DNA of 64,000 nt from Candidatus Gastranaerophilales bacterium (GTDB lineage Bacteria > Cyanobacteriota > Vampirovibrionia > Gastranaerophilales > Gastranaerophilaceae). The stretch is taken from contig CAAHDT010000014.1 of NCBI GenBank assembly GCA_900770525.1, positions 1-64,000 of the forward strand. The letters are read 5' to 3'. Under the pieces are notes generated by a model. It was not told where the DNA came from. It was given only the letters and a program-made list of their open reading frames with translations, and did not search any database. Position numbers and translations under genes: made by a program. Each line of letters starts with the position of its first letter. Within the stretch, counting starts at the first letter, position 1. This document shows, in pieces, positions 1-8,736 of the stretch.

Positions 1-76
1 CTCCACCGCCGCAAATAACAAATTTTCCAATAAAAAACACTCCTGATAGGAGTGAATGGCGGCGGTAAGGGGAATT
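1..76. repeat. Direct repeat copy 1, tRNA-end junction
   Basis: This 76-base stretch recurs at 177-252 with one difference (base 11 g, base 187 a), giving a period of 176. Its left end reads CTCCACCGCCG, like the acceptor 3' strand of a plus-strand tRNA. Its right end (57-76) is the 3' end of a minus-strand tRNA-Glu that stops in the T arm, so no complete tRNA-Glu is present in this copy. Bases 38-54 form a hairpin with a T run on the minus strand. The window starts inside the repeat, so further copies could lie upstream. Confidence 0.85.
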
Positions 77-176
77 TACTTAGTCGTTAGGTGAGAATGT
101 GTAATTCGAACCTTACGAATAAGGATGCAGAGCTAACCCAATAAATTTTTCAACAAAAAATTTATTGGTTCAATTT
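77..176. other. Spacer with tRNA-like scraps and a 13-bp hairpin
   Basis: This is the unique 100 bases between the two direct repeats. It holds a perfect 13-bp inverted repeat, 138-150 with 156-168, around a 5-base loop. Minus-strand bases 105-118 form a small stem closed by a TTCG loop, next to a T-arm-like GGTTCGAATT. I could not fold a full tRNA from it, so I read it as degenerate tRNA-derived DNA or an inserted scrap. Confidence 0.4.
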
Positions 177-252
177 CTCCACCGCCACAAATAACAAATT
201 TTCCAATAAAAAACACTCCTGATAGGAGTGAATGGCGGCGGTAAGGGGAATT
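177..252. repeat. Direct repeat copy 2, overlapping the intact tRNA-Glu
   Basis: Second copy of the 76-base repeat at 1-76. Here the right part continues into an intact tRNA-Glu gene on the minus strand. The left part carries CTCCACCGCCA, which would end in CCA if it were a tRNA 3' end, but the preceding bases do not make a T stem. Confidence 0.85.
206..230 (-). terminator. Terminator of tRNA-Glu
   Basis: A hairpin of six pairs (CACTCC/GGAGTG, loop of five) at 214-230 lies three bases beyond the CCA end of tRNA-Glu. On the minus strand it is followed by six T. The same hairpin recurs in copy 1 at 38-54. Confidence 0.6.
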
Positions 253-307
253 GAACCCCTGTTTAGAGAATGAGAATCTCTCGTCCTAACCACTAGACGA
301 TACCGCT
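233..307 (-). tRNA. tRNA-Glu (anticodon CTC)
   Basis: On the minus strand the cloverleaf is complete: a D arm starting TCGTCTAG, anticodon stem AGAGA/TCTCT with loop TTCTCAT (anticodon CTC), T arm AGGGG-TTCAATT-CCCCT, discriminator G, and an encoded CCA at 233-235. Acceptor pairs 2-7 are perfect, but position 1 is A opposite C72, where tRNA-Glu normally has G1-C72. It sits beside a duplicated copy of its own 3' end. Confidence 0.9.
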
Positions 308-444
308 CTACGTGATTTATCCTAGCACTAAAAAATATTTTTTCAAGAGTTTGGGAAGGTGAACTGCTTTAGGGGAAAAACATAAAATTACAAAAGCTAA
401 CCAAAAATTAACAAAAGATTACCATTTAATTAGTTTTTAGTTCA

Positions 445-450
445 TATGCT
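445..450 (+). promoter_or_regulatory. -10 box of the metallophosphatase gene
   Basis: TATGCT ends six bases before the ATG at 457. No Shine-Dalgarno sequence lies between, so the transcript may start at or near the A of the start codon. No clear -35 box is visible. Confidence 0.3.
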
Positions 451-456
451 TAAAAT

Positions 457-1245
457 ATGAAAAGATTAATTAGCTGGAAGAATTTTGTATTAGCAATATT
501 TATGCTCTTTGTTGCTCCTGTTGCAATTGCGAAGGACATTTCTTTTGTACAGGTTACTGATGTTCATTACAATCAAGAGCATAAGGATATATTAGATAAA
601 GCTGTTAAAGATATTAACAGCTTGGAAGGTTTAGATTTTGTAGTTTTTACCGGTGACAATATTGACGTTTCAAATAAAAAGGATTTGGAAGCATTTTTAA
701 AAGAAGTTAAAGGTTTAAATTATCCTTATTATATTTTGGTTGGGAACCATGACGTATATAAAAGGCATGGAGTTGCAGCTGATGAATATATGAAATTAGT
801 AAAAAAATCAGCTGGGGCTTATCACCCTGATACTCCTAATTATGTTTTTAAGAAAAATGGATATGTATTTGTTGTAATAAATGGAGCAAAAGAGAATATC
901 CCAGGAGCAAATGCCTATTTTAAGCCTTCTACATTAGAGTGGTTAGACCAGACGTTAACGAAATATAGTCAAAATAATGTAATAATTTTTCAGCATTTTC
1001 CTCTATTAGAGGCAAGAAGTGACGGTCACAATATATACAATAAAAATGAGTATTTAAATGTTTTAAAGAAACATTCTAATGTTAAAGCAATTGTTTCAGG
1101 ACATTATCATGAAAACAGAGAAGAGATGGTCAATGGAATTTATAATATTGTCACACCTTCTCTTGGGGTATCAAAAGTGTATAAGTTAATTGATATCGAT
1201 ACGACTATTAATTTTGTTTACACAATGTTGAAAAATTTGAATTAA
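457..1245 (+). CDS. Calcineurin-like metallophosphoesterase, exported
   Basis: 262 aa. Residues 1-25 form a signal peptide (basic MKR, hydrophobic core, cut after AIA). The binuclear-metal phosphoesterase motifs follow in order: TDVH, GDNID, GNHD, an isolated H in FQHFP, and GHYH. All metal ligands are present, so it should hydrolyse phosphoester bonds outside the cytoplasm; the substrate cannot be read from the sequence. It ends 33 bases before the start of a response regulator gene and may share its transcript. No ribosome site precedes the ATG. Confidence 0.85.
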   Translation: MKRLISWKNFVLAIFMLFVAPVAIAKDISFVQVTDVHYNQEHKDILDKAVKDINSLEGLDFVVFTGDNIDVSNKKDLEAFLKEVKGLNYPYYILVGNHDVYKRHGVAADEYMKLVKKSAGAYHPDTPNYVFKKNGYVFVVINGAKENIPGANAYFKPSTLEWLDQTLTKYSQNNVIIFQHFPLLEARSDGHNIYNKNEYLNVLKKHSNVKAIVSGHYHENREEMVNGIYNIVTPSLGVSKVYKLIDIDTTINFVYTMLKNLN

Positions 1246-1278
1246 TTTTGTTATAATTTCAAGGTGAAGGGATTTGTT

Positions 1279-1989
1279 ATGAATTCAAAAAAAATATTAA
1301 TTGTAGATGATGAGGCTGAAATTTGTGAGCTTATTCAAATGACGTTGGAGATGAATGGTTTTTCTCAAATTCGGATTGTTAAAGATGGTAAAAGTGCTAT
1401 AAATGCGGCAGAATTTTGGTTGCCTGATATTATTTTACTTGATTTAATGTTGCCGGAAATTGATGGATTGAGTGTATGTAAAATATTGAAAAACAATCCG
1501 ATGACTGCCAATATTCCGATTATTATGATTACAGCAAAGAGTACTCCGACAGATATTGTTGTCGGGTTGGAATTAGGGGCAAACGATTACGTAACAAAAC
1601 CTTTCAATAATCAGGTTTTGCTTGCAAGAATTCGAAACCAACTTCGCCAAACAACGGTTGAGCAGTCTACTTCTAAAACTTTAACTTATAAGTCTTTAGT
1701 TATAACCGAAGATGAGTTCAAAGTTGAATTGGATGGAGAAGCTTTGGATTTAACCAAAACAGAGTTTGAGATTTTATGTATGTTAGTAAAATCTCCTGGG
1801 CGAGTTTACACCAGAACTCAAATAATCTCTAATCTTAAAAATGGAGAGTATTCTGATATAACGGATAGGGCTATTGATGTTCAAATCTTGAACTTAAGAC
1901 GTAAACTTGGCACATTTGCCTCAAATATTGAAACAATTCGGGGTGTTGGATATAGAATGCAACAAATAACATCTTCAGGGAGAATTTAA
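1279..1989 (+). CDS. OmpR/PhoB-family response regulator
   Basis: 236 aa. The receiver domain occupies residues 1-120, with acidic pocket D10-D11, phospho-acceptor D55 in LLDLM and K107 in TKPF. A winged-helix DNA-binding domain fills residues 140-232 (RTQIISNL, ending RGVGYRM). I start at the ATG at 1279, which has GAAGGGA just upstream; an in-frame GTG at 1264 would add five residues of poor context. The stop codon overlaps the start of the following histidine kinase gene (TAATG), so the two are translationally coupled and form a two-component system. Its target genes are unknown. Confidence 0.93.
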   Translation: MNSKKILIVDDEAEICELIQMTLEMNGFSQIRIVKDGKSAINAAEFWLPDIILLDLMLPEIDGLSVCKILKNNPMTANIPIIMITAKSTPTDIVVGLELGANDYVTKPFNNQVLLARIRNQLRQTTVEQSTSKTLTYKSLVITEDEFKVELDGEALDLTKTEFEILCMLVKSPGRVYTRTQIISNLKNGEYSDITDRAIDVQILNLRRKLGTFASNIETIRGVGYRMQQITSSGRI

Positions 1990-3377
1990 TGCGAAAATCG
2001 GATATGCGTTTTTTTTATTTTATTCCTTGTTTGATAGGTTTAACAGTTGTGGCGAGTGTTTTATTGATGTTTCAGCAAATGTTTGTATTTACGCATTCTT
2101 ATCTTTTAGAAGAACAGTTTGAGTTGCAAGAGAAGGTTGATGATTTTATAAAAGATAATGAAAAGCAGATTGTAAACAGAAAATTAGATGAAGTAAGTGA
2201 AAACTTGCGTCAGCTTAATATCGGGCTTTCTTTGTTTGACAAAAATAAAAAATTGTTGGTTTCAAATATTCGACAAGATGATACGTATAAAGAGTATCAT
2301 CGCTTTTCTAATGATATTATATATCATATTAAAACAGTTAATGCTGAAAATATTAAAGAGTCTAAAAAAATTATAATAGATGGTGATGTATATTATGTTT
2401 TATCAGATATGCCAATTACTGAAATGGCTACAATCTTAAATAAAACCGAACGGAATATTTCTTTGACTCTGGTTACCGGTTCTTTAATTGTTATATTTTT
2501 ATCACTCTATATGTTTTTTAAAGTTAGAAATCCTTTTGTAAAGTTGCAAAAAAGTGCTATAAAAATTTCAAATGGTGATTTTGAAAACGAAATTTTTGTA
2601 ACGGAAGATGGACCATTAGCACCTTTATCATTAGCTATTCATAAGATGGCAGAAAAATTAAAATCGCAAATTGAAGTATTGAGAAAAAATGAGGAATTTA
2701 GAAAGAGCTTTATAGAAGATGTTTCGCATGAAATAAAAACCCCTCTAACAAGTATTATGTCATCCATTGGATTGCTGAAAGAATTTGGCGCAGAATATCC
2801 ATCTAATGTGCAAAAATGTTTCAGTATTTTAGATAATAATGCGAATCGATTAAACAACCTTATTCAACAAATTTTAATCCTTGCAAATATAGAAGATTTA
2901 GGTTTGTTAAAGAATAAAAATTTCATCAAATTTGATTTAAAAACGTCAATTGAAAACGCAATTATCTCCTGCAAGGGATTGTTATTAGAATCAAATATAA
3001 AATTAGACTTAGAGGTTAGAGAATCTGTTGAAATTATGGGCGAAATTATGCTCATAGAACAAGCTATCACAAACTTAATCGTTAACGCAATCAAGTACAG
3101 CAAAAGCCCTGAAATAAAAGTTTCTTTAATGAAAGAAAAGAATAATGCAATTGTCACAATTCAAGATTTTGGAATAGGAATTAATATTACAGATTCTGAG
3201 AGAATTTTTGACAGGTTTTATAGAGTAGATAAGACACGAAGTCGCGAATTAGGTGGTTCCGGACTGGGATTAGCTATAGTTAAAAACATTGTTGCGTTAC
3301 ATGATGGAGATATAGCTCTTGAAACCCAATTAGGCAATGGGTGTAAATTTACTATAACTATTCCAATAGCAGAATAA
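1989..3377 (+). CDS. Membrane sensor histidine kinase
   Basis: 462 aa. There are two membrane helices (about 9-33 and 158-178) around an extracytoplasmic sensor region of about 120 residues, then a HAMP linker. A HisKA domain follows with the phospho-accepting histidine H247 in DVSHEIKTP. The ATPase domain carries an N box (NAIKYS), DFGIGI and GGSGLGLAIV. It is the partner of the regulator encoded immediately upstream, whose stop overlaps this start. The sensor region is not a family I recognise, so the signal is unknown. Confidence 0.93.
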   Translation: MRKSDMRFFYFIPCLIGLTVVASVLLMFQQMFVFTHSYLLEEQFELQEKVDDFIKDNEKQIVNRKLDEVSENLRQLNIGLSLFDKNKKLLVSNIRQDDTYKEYHRFSNDIIYHIKTVNAENIKESKKIIIDGDVYYVLSDMPITEMATILNKTERNISLTLVTGSLIVIFLSLYMFFKVRNPFVKLQKSAIKISNGDFENEIFVTEDGPLAPLSLAIHKMAEKLKSQIEVLRKNEEFRKSFIEDVSHEIKTPLTSIMSSIGLLKEFGAEYPSNVQKCFSILDNNANRLNNLIQQILILANIEDLGLLKNKNFIKFDLKTSIENAIISCKGLLLESNIKLDLEVRESVEIMGEIMLIEQAITNLIVNAIKYSKSPEIKVSLMKEKNNAIVTIQDFGIGINITDSERIFDRFYRVDKTRSRELGGSGLGLAIVKNIVALHDGDIALETQLGNGCKFTITIPIAE

Positions 3378-3396
3378 AAAAAATGTATGTTTGTTA

Positions 3397-3402
3397 TATA
3401 AT
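3397..3402 (+). promoter_or_regulatory. -10 box of mgtE, leaderless arrangement
   Basis: A perfect TATAAT ends six bases before the ATG at 3409, and there is no ribosome site between. Transcription would begin at about the start codon. Confidence 0.45.
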
Positions 3403-3408
3403 ACATTT

Positions 3409-4776
3409 ATGAATACTCAAAGCATTGTAGAAAGAATAAGAGAAATAATTGATGATGAAACTCTTGTTCAACTTAAAGAAGAGTTAAACAGTTATCACGA
3501 AGCGGATTTAGCCGATATCTTTCAGGAATTAAAGCCGGAAGAAAGATTGCAGTGTTTTAAACTTCTTGATATTGAAAAAGCTGCCGATTTGATGGAATAC
3601 TTAAGTCCACAAATTCAGGTAGAATTACTTGGCGACATTGATGAAGAAGTCGCATCTAGAATTATCACAAAACTTCCTCACGATGCTGCTGCAGATGTAC
3701 TTGGTGATATGGAAGAAGATGAGAGTGAAACTTATCTTGACAAATTGCCACATAAATTTTCGGAAGAAGTAAGGGAACTTCTTACATATAATGAAGATAC
3801 AGCCGGTGGTATTATGAACCCTGTTGTATTAACAGTTAATTCTGATATGAGCGTTCAAGATGTCCTCAATCACATTCGAATTAAAGCCGAAGAAGATAAT
3901 ATGGAGCTTTATTACGTTTATGTTGTAGATAAACAAAATCACCTTTTGGGTGTTGTATCATTAAGGAAACTCTTAACATCTCCAATCACTCAAAAAGTTG
4001 AAGACATAATGATTTCTGATATTGTGAAACTTCATGTTGACGATTACAGCGATTATATTATTGATGAGTTTATGAAATATCAGTACAATGCATTACCAGT
4101 TGTAGACCTTTACAACAGACTTAAAGGTATGATTACTTGGGATGACGTTCATGATTTGTTTGAAGAAGAAACAACGGAAGAAATTTACCAGTCATCCGGT
4201 ATTTCGACAGAAGTTGTTGATGAAGACGAAATTTTGTCAGGTAACGTCTTTAACGCAATTAGAGCCAGAACTCCTTGGTTATTCATAACGTTAATTGGAG
4301 AATTTCTTGCCGTTAATGTTGCCCATCATTTCGACCATACATTTACAATGTTGCCGATTGTTGCAACATTTATGCCACTACTTGCAGGTTTGGGCGGAAA
4401 CATAGGAACTCAGAGTATTACGTTGATGGTTCGTGGTTTATCTACTGGGCAAGTAACATTAAGTTCTGCTATGCACCATATTTTAAGAGAATCATTTATC
4501 GGTGCTGCAATCGGTTTGTTGTTTGGTTGTTTGGTAATGCTTGCAACTTGGGGATGGCAACATAACGCAGGGTTAGGCTTAATTGTTGGTTTAGCAATGG
4601 CTATTAATATGATGATGGCAACAGTAATCGGAACATTTACACCTTTTGCGCTAAAAGCTATTAAAGTTGATCCGGCTGTAGCTTCAGGACCGGTAATTGC
4701 AACAACTATTGATGTTGTTGGTTTGGCAGTTTATTTTTCACTTGTTACTTTATATTTGGTACATGTGTTATCTTAA
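3409..4776 (+). CDS. mgtE: Magnesium transporter MgtE
   Basis: 455 aa, full length for MgtE. An N-terminal superhelical Mg-sensing domain (about 1-125) contains the repeated acidic helices typical of the family. Two CBS domains follow (about 130-250, with TAGGIMNP opening the first), then five membrane helices (about 280-455) with the conserved pore segment GGNIGTQS. It should be a Mg2+-gated Mg2+ channel in the inner membrane. I start at the ATG at 3409; an upstream in-frame TTG at 3391 overlaps the -10 box. A hairpin terminator follows the gene. Confidence 0.95.
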   Translation: MNTQSIVERIREIIDDETLVQLKEELNSYHEADLADIFQELKPEERLQCFKLLDIEKAADLMEYLSPQIQVELLGDIDEEVASRIITKLPHDAAADVLGDMEEDESETYLDKLPHKFSEEVRELLTYNEDTAGGIMNPVVLTVNSDMSVQDVLNHIRIKAEEDNMELYYVYVVDKQNHLLGVVSLRKLLTSPITQKVEDIMISDIVKLHVDDYSDYIIDEFMKYQYNALPVVDLYNRLKGMITWDDVHDLFEEETTEEIYQSSGISTEVVDEDEILSGNVFNAIRARTPWLFITLIGEFLAVNVAHHFDHTFTMLPIVATFMPLLAGLGGNIGTQSITLMVRGLSTGQVTLSSAMHHILRESFIGAAIGLLFGCLVMLATWGWQHNAGLGLIVGLAMAINMMMATVIGTFTPFALKAIKVDPAVASGPVIATTIDVVGLAVYFSLVTLYLVHVLS

Positions 4777-4802
4777 ATACATTGAGTAATGTATTTTTTA
4801 TT
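4776..4802 (+). terminator. Terminator of mgtE
   Basis: A perfect 8-bp stem (AATACATT/AATGTATT, loop GAGT) overlaps the mgtE stop and is followed by a T-rich run. Confidence 0.7.
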
Positions 4803-4875
4803 TTATACTTTTTTTAGGCAAATTTTTGCGATAAAATATTATAGATTGTAAGAAAAAAAATAGGTAGAGAGAATA

Positions 4876-6231
4876 ATGGCAGTATATAGACAGATTAATA
4901 ATAAAAATCCGAGAAAACGAACCCAAAAGGATAGAAACAAAGCTTATTTAAACGAAATAAAACGCCAACAACAAAGACAAGCGGTCTTTATTCGTATGAT
5001 TGTGACTACAATTTTATTTATAATTGCAATAATCCTAGGATTATTCTATGTTGGAATGAACACCGAATTTTGCAGAGAACATTTTGGAGATGATTCTCCT
5101 ATAACAAAATTCTTTGATAAACTTGCAAGTGATAATGCCAATAAAGCAAATGCAGACTTTGGCTTGCCGTTTGGTCCAAAGCGTCAAAATATATTATTAT
5201 TAGGTGTTGATGCAAGTGACAATCCTAATGATTTATGGACAGGTACAAGAACTGATACAATTATTTTGGTTAATATCGACCCTCGTACAAAATCAGTTAA
5301 CGCAATATCTATTCCAAGAGATAGTAAGGTATACCTCCCGGGGAATCATGGCATTCAAAAGATTAATGCAGCTCATGCTATTGGCGGTGTAAATATGACA
5401 ATTAAAACTGTAGAAGACACTTTAGGTGTTCATATTGATAAATATATTATGGTGCATGACAATGCCGTTAAAAGTATTGTAGAGGCTTTGGGCGGTGTTG
5501 ATGTATATGTTGAAAAGAATATGAACTACGATGACTATTCCGGCAAACTACATGTTCACTTAACTAAAGGGGAACACCATTTATCACCGACCGAAGCTGT
5601 TGGATATTTACGTTTCAGACATGACCCGATGGGGGATATCGGCAGAACACACCGTCAACAGTGGTTTATCAGAGGTGTCTTGAATGAGATTAAAAAGCCT
5701 GAAACTGTTACTAAAATTCCTGATATTGTAAGTGTTGCCAGAAAATATGTAAGGACAAATATGTCTTTGTATGAATTATCTCAATTTGCAATGATGTCTA
5801 AACACTTGGATATGGATAAAATTGAAATTGCAACACTTCCGGGAGGTCCAAACAAACGCGGATATATAAGTTATTGGATTTTAGATCCGGATAAAACTCA
5901 AGAAGTTGTAAACAGATTGATTTACAGACAAAAAACTCAAGCAGAAGAGGGAGAATCAATGACTGCATCTGTTGTTTACACTGAGGCAAAACTGGCTGAT
6001 GCTCAAGCTATCATTGATGAATTGAATACTGCCGGTATAAATGTTTCTTGTAAATCTCATGTTACAAAAACTCATTCTCAGTTTATTGCTCATTCTTCAA
6101 AAGTTACTAACGAATATTACAATTCTTTGAAGAAAAAATCACCTGCAATTGAAGGGTATCAATTCGTTTACGACCCGACAACGTATTTGTGTGGTAGTAC
6201 TGATTTTACAATTGTTGTTGCCGGAAAATAG
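4876..6231 (+). CDS. LytR-CpsA-Psr (LCP) family cell-wall glycopolymer ligase
   Basis: 451 aa. A very basic cytoplasmic tail (residues 1-38) leads into one membrane helix (about 39-61). The LCP catalytic domain (about 102-265) carries the marker sequences LLGVDA, RTDTIILVNID, SIPRDS, KINAAHA and LRFRHD. A C-terminal LytR_C-like domain (about 350-448) follows. The family transfers lipid-linked polymers onto peptidoglycan at the outer face of the membrane. The gene stands alone between two terminators; AGGTAGAGAG upstream is a weak ribosome site. Confidence 0.9.
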   Translation: MAVYRQINNKNPRKRTQKDRNKAYLNEIKRQQQRQAVFIRMIVTTILFIIAIILGLFYVGMNTEFCREHFGDDSPITKFFDKLASDNANKANADFGLPFGPKRQNILLLGVDASDNPNDLWTGTRTDTIILVNIDPRTKSVNAISIPRDSKVYLPGNHGIQKINAAHAIGGVNMTIKTVEDTLGVHIDKYIMVHDNAVKSIVEALGGVDVYVEKNMNYDDYSGKLHVHLTKGEHHLSPTEAVGYLRFRHDPMGDIGRTHRQQWFIRGVLNEIKKPETVTKIPDIVSVARKYVRTNMSLYELSQFAMMSKHLDMDKIEIATLPGGPNKRGYISYWILDPDKTQEVVNRLIYRQKTQAEEGESMTASVVYTEAKLADAQAIIDELNTAGINVSCKSHVTKTHSQFIAHSSKVTNEYYNSLKKKSPAIEGYQFVYDPTTYLCGSTDFTIVVAGK

Positions 6232-6249
6232 TTGATTGGTTTTATATTG

Positions 6250-6287
6250 AAAAATGCGTGCTTTGTTCGTCAGGTACGCATTTTTTA
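6250..6287 (+). terminator. Terminator of the LCP gene
   Basis: A 10-bp stem (6250-6259 with 6276-6285, AAAAATGCGT/ACGCATTTTT) ends in a T run. The recG promoter region begins at its edge. Confidence 0.75.
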
Positions 6288-6302
6288 TGCTAAAATCAAT
6301 TT

Positions 6303-8684
6303 ATGATTGATAATTTAGAGCAATTAAAATTAGCAATAGAAGTGGAAGTTAAACACCGCTACATTGATATCAGAGGAAAATCACAGTGTTTTTCTTCCTT
6401 TATTTGCAAGGAAGCTCAAAGATATTACAAATTATCAAAAAAAAATCCTAAGTGGGCTGTTCTATTGGAAACATTTGAACATTACCCTTGCGCATCTGTC
6501 CCAGAGCGTAGACGCTCAATTAATCTTTTGACAAAAATTCTCAAATCCGAAATCGAAACAAAACCTGTTGAAGATAAGAGTAGCGACAAAAATACTCCTA
6601 AAAATCCGAACGAAGTAGATGTTATGTATGTAAAGGGTGTTGGACCAAAGGTTGGGTATATGCTGAATAAACTTGGAATTTATACCGCAAACGACCTTAT
6701 CTGCTATTTCCCGCGCAAACACATCGATTATTCATCAAGAACTCTCATTCGAGATTTAAAAGAGGGAGAAACAACTACCGTTTTTGGATATATTACAGGA
6801 GTTTCCTGTTACAACACTCAAAAAGGTCTGTCTATTACAAAAGTTCAAATTTCTGATGAAAGTGGAAAACTTGAACTAACGTTTTTTAATGCTAAAGCAA
6901 ATAAGTTTGTTCAAGAGAGAATGCGCTCTCAATTTCCTAAAAATGCCGGTATAATGCTTTCAGGCACAGTAAAAAAAGACAACTACACGAACAGACCAAC
7001 TTTCGATAAGCCGTCATATTCTATTATGACCGGTGAATTTATGGCTGCTGATAATAAAAATTTGAATTTAGCGAGAATTGTTCCTATTTATACGGTTTGC
7101 GAAAATTTAAATATAAAAACTTTAAGAAAAGCAATTTTTAATGCGATTGAACTTTACAAAGACTACATTATTAATATTGTTCCTGACGAAATCAGAGAAC
7201 GTCTTGGATTAATGAATAAACGTGAAGCCGTTGAGCAAATACATTTTCCGGAAACAATGGACAAGTTAGAGCATGCTCGCTTTACGCTTGTATTTGAGGA
7301 ATTGTTTCTATTGCAGTTAAAATTAGTGCGTCTGAGAGAGCTAAATAGTCATAAATCTGCACTAACTTTAAAAATTAAAGAAGATGGCTTGGTTCAGAAA
7401 TTTATAAAAAGTTTGCCTTTTGAATTAACAGGAGGACAAAAGAAAGCTGTTAATGAAATATTGAGTGATTTAAATTCCGATAAACCTATGGCAAGATTAT
7501 TGCAAGGTGATGTTGGTAGTGGTAAGACTGTTGTCGCATGTATTATGCTTCTTGCCGGTGTAGAAAATGGTTATCAGGGGGCTTTGATGGCTCCAACGGA
7601 AATTTTAGCGCAGCAGCACTATAATAATCTTGTAGAGTGGCTAACTCCATTAGGATTAAGTGTCGGGTTGTTTTTAGGTTCGCAAGGTAAAAAAGTTCGA
7701 GAAAAATTTCAACAAAATCTACGGAATGGACAAACTAATATTGCAGTAGGAACCCATGCCCTAATTCAAGATAACATTGAATTTAACAACTTGGGGGCAA
7801 TCGTTGTTGATGAACAGCATCGTTTTGGTGTAAAGCAACGTAATATTTTAAAGAAAAAATCAACTAATCCTCAAATGTTAACAATGACAGCAACTCCGAT
7901 TCCGCGAACTCTTGCTATGACGGTGCACGGGGACTTAGATTTGACAATTATTGATGAAATGCCAAAAGGACGATTACCGATTAAAACAACGCTAACCACG
8001 TCACATAGAGGTGTTTATGACCTTCTTACCCGAGAAATAGAATGCGGACGTCAAGCATACGTGGTTTATCCGCTAATTGAAGAGAGTGAAACTCTTTCGG
8101 CTAAAGCGGCAACTATTGAAGCAGAAAAACTACAAAATGAAATTTTCCCTCAATATAAAATAGGGCTACTACACGGAAAATTGAAAAATGACGAAAAAGA
8201 ACAAGTCATGGCAGATTTTAAAGATAAAAAATATGACATCTTAGTATCAACAACAGTGGTTGAAGTTGGTGTTGATGTTCCAAATGCGACAGTCATGGTT
8301 ATTGAAAATGCAGAACGCTTTGGGCTTTCTCAGCTTCACCAGCTGAGGGGGCGTGTCGGCAGAAGCTCGCTTCAATCATACTGTGTTCTCGTTACTGCTT
8401 CAAAATCACAAGAAACGCGTGAAAGATTAAATATTATGACTCAAACCAATGACGGTTTTGTTATTGCAGAAAAAGATTTACAATTAAGAGGCCCTGGAGA
8501 ATTTTTAGGCACTCGCCAAAGTGGTTTGCCTGATTTAATTCTTTCAGACATTGTAAAAGATGCAAAAATTTTGGAAATAGCTCGAAATGAGGCTCTAGAC
8601 TTAGTTAAATCAGGAGAAATAGACAAATATCCGCTATTAGAAAAAGTAACATCTTTGAAAATGTTTAGCGGACTTGAAATATAA
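6303..8684 (+). CDS. recG: ATP-dependent DNA helicase RecG
   Basis: 793 aa, against about 690 for typical RecG. The wedge/OB-fold region (about 150-290) precedes a superfamily-2 helicase core: Walker A GDVGSGKT near residue 401, DEQHRFG near 502, TATPIPRTLAM, and QLRGRVGRS in motif VI, with the C-terminal RecG tail intact. It reverses stalled replication forks and unwinds branched DNA. The first 100 residues, including the stretch ending PERRRSINLL, are an extension absent from E. coli RecG but resembling the one in cyanobacterial and plastid RecG. A TATGCT box lies 11 bases before the ATG and there is no ribosome site. Confidence 0.96.
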   Translation: MIDNLEQLKLAIEVEVKHRYIDIRGKSQCFSSFICKEAQRYYKLSKKNPKWAVLLETFEHYPCASVPERRRSINLLTKILKSEIETKPVEDKSSDKNTPKNPNEVDVMYVKGVGPKVGYMLNKLGIYTANDLICYFPRKHIDYSSRTLIRDLKEGETTTVFGYITGVSCYNTQKGLSITKVQISDESGKLELTFFNAKANKFVQERMRSQFPKNAGIMLSGTVKKDNYTNRPTFDKPSYSIMTGEFMAADNKNLNLARIVPIYTVCENLNIKTLRKAIFNAIELYKDYIINIVPDEIRERLGLMNKREAVEQIHFPETMDKLEHARFTLVFEELFLLQLKLVRLRELNSHKSALTLKIKEDGLVQKFIKSLPFELTGGQKKAVNEILSDLNSDKPMARLLQGDVGSGKTVVACIMLLAGVENGYQGALMAPTEILAQQHYNNLVEWLTPLGLSVGLFLGSQGKKVREKFQQNLRNGQTNIAVGTHALIQDNIEFNNLGAIVVDEQHRFGVKQRNILKKKSTNPQMLTMTATPIPRTLAMTVHGDLDLTIIDEMPKGRLPIKTTLTTSHRGVYDLLTREIECGRQAYVVYPLIEESETLSAKAATIEAEKLQNEIFPQYKIGLLHGKLKNDEKEQVMADFKDKKYDILVSTTVVEVGVDVPNATVMVIENAERFGLSQLHQLRGRVGRSSLQSYCVLVTASKSQETRERLNIMTQTNDGFVIAEKDLQLRGPGEFLGTRQSGLPDLILSDIVKDAKILEIARNEALDLVKSGEIDKYPLLEKVTSLKMFSGLEI

Positions 8685-8724
8685 AAAAAACTCGCTTACT
8701 TAAAAAGCAAACGAGTTTTTCTTT
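8683..8724. terminator. Bidirectional terminator between recG and nifS
   Basis: AAAAACTCG pairs with CGAGTTTTT around an 18-base loop, with A runs on one side and T runs on the other, so it can serve both converging genes. Confidence 0.7.
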
Positions 8725-8736
8725 ATTTTTAACATC

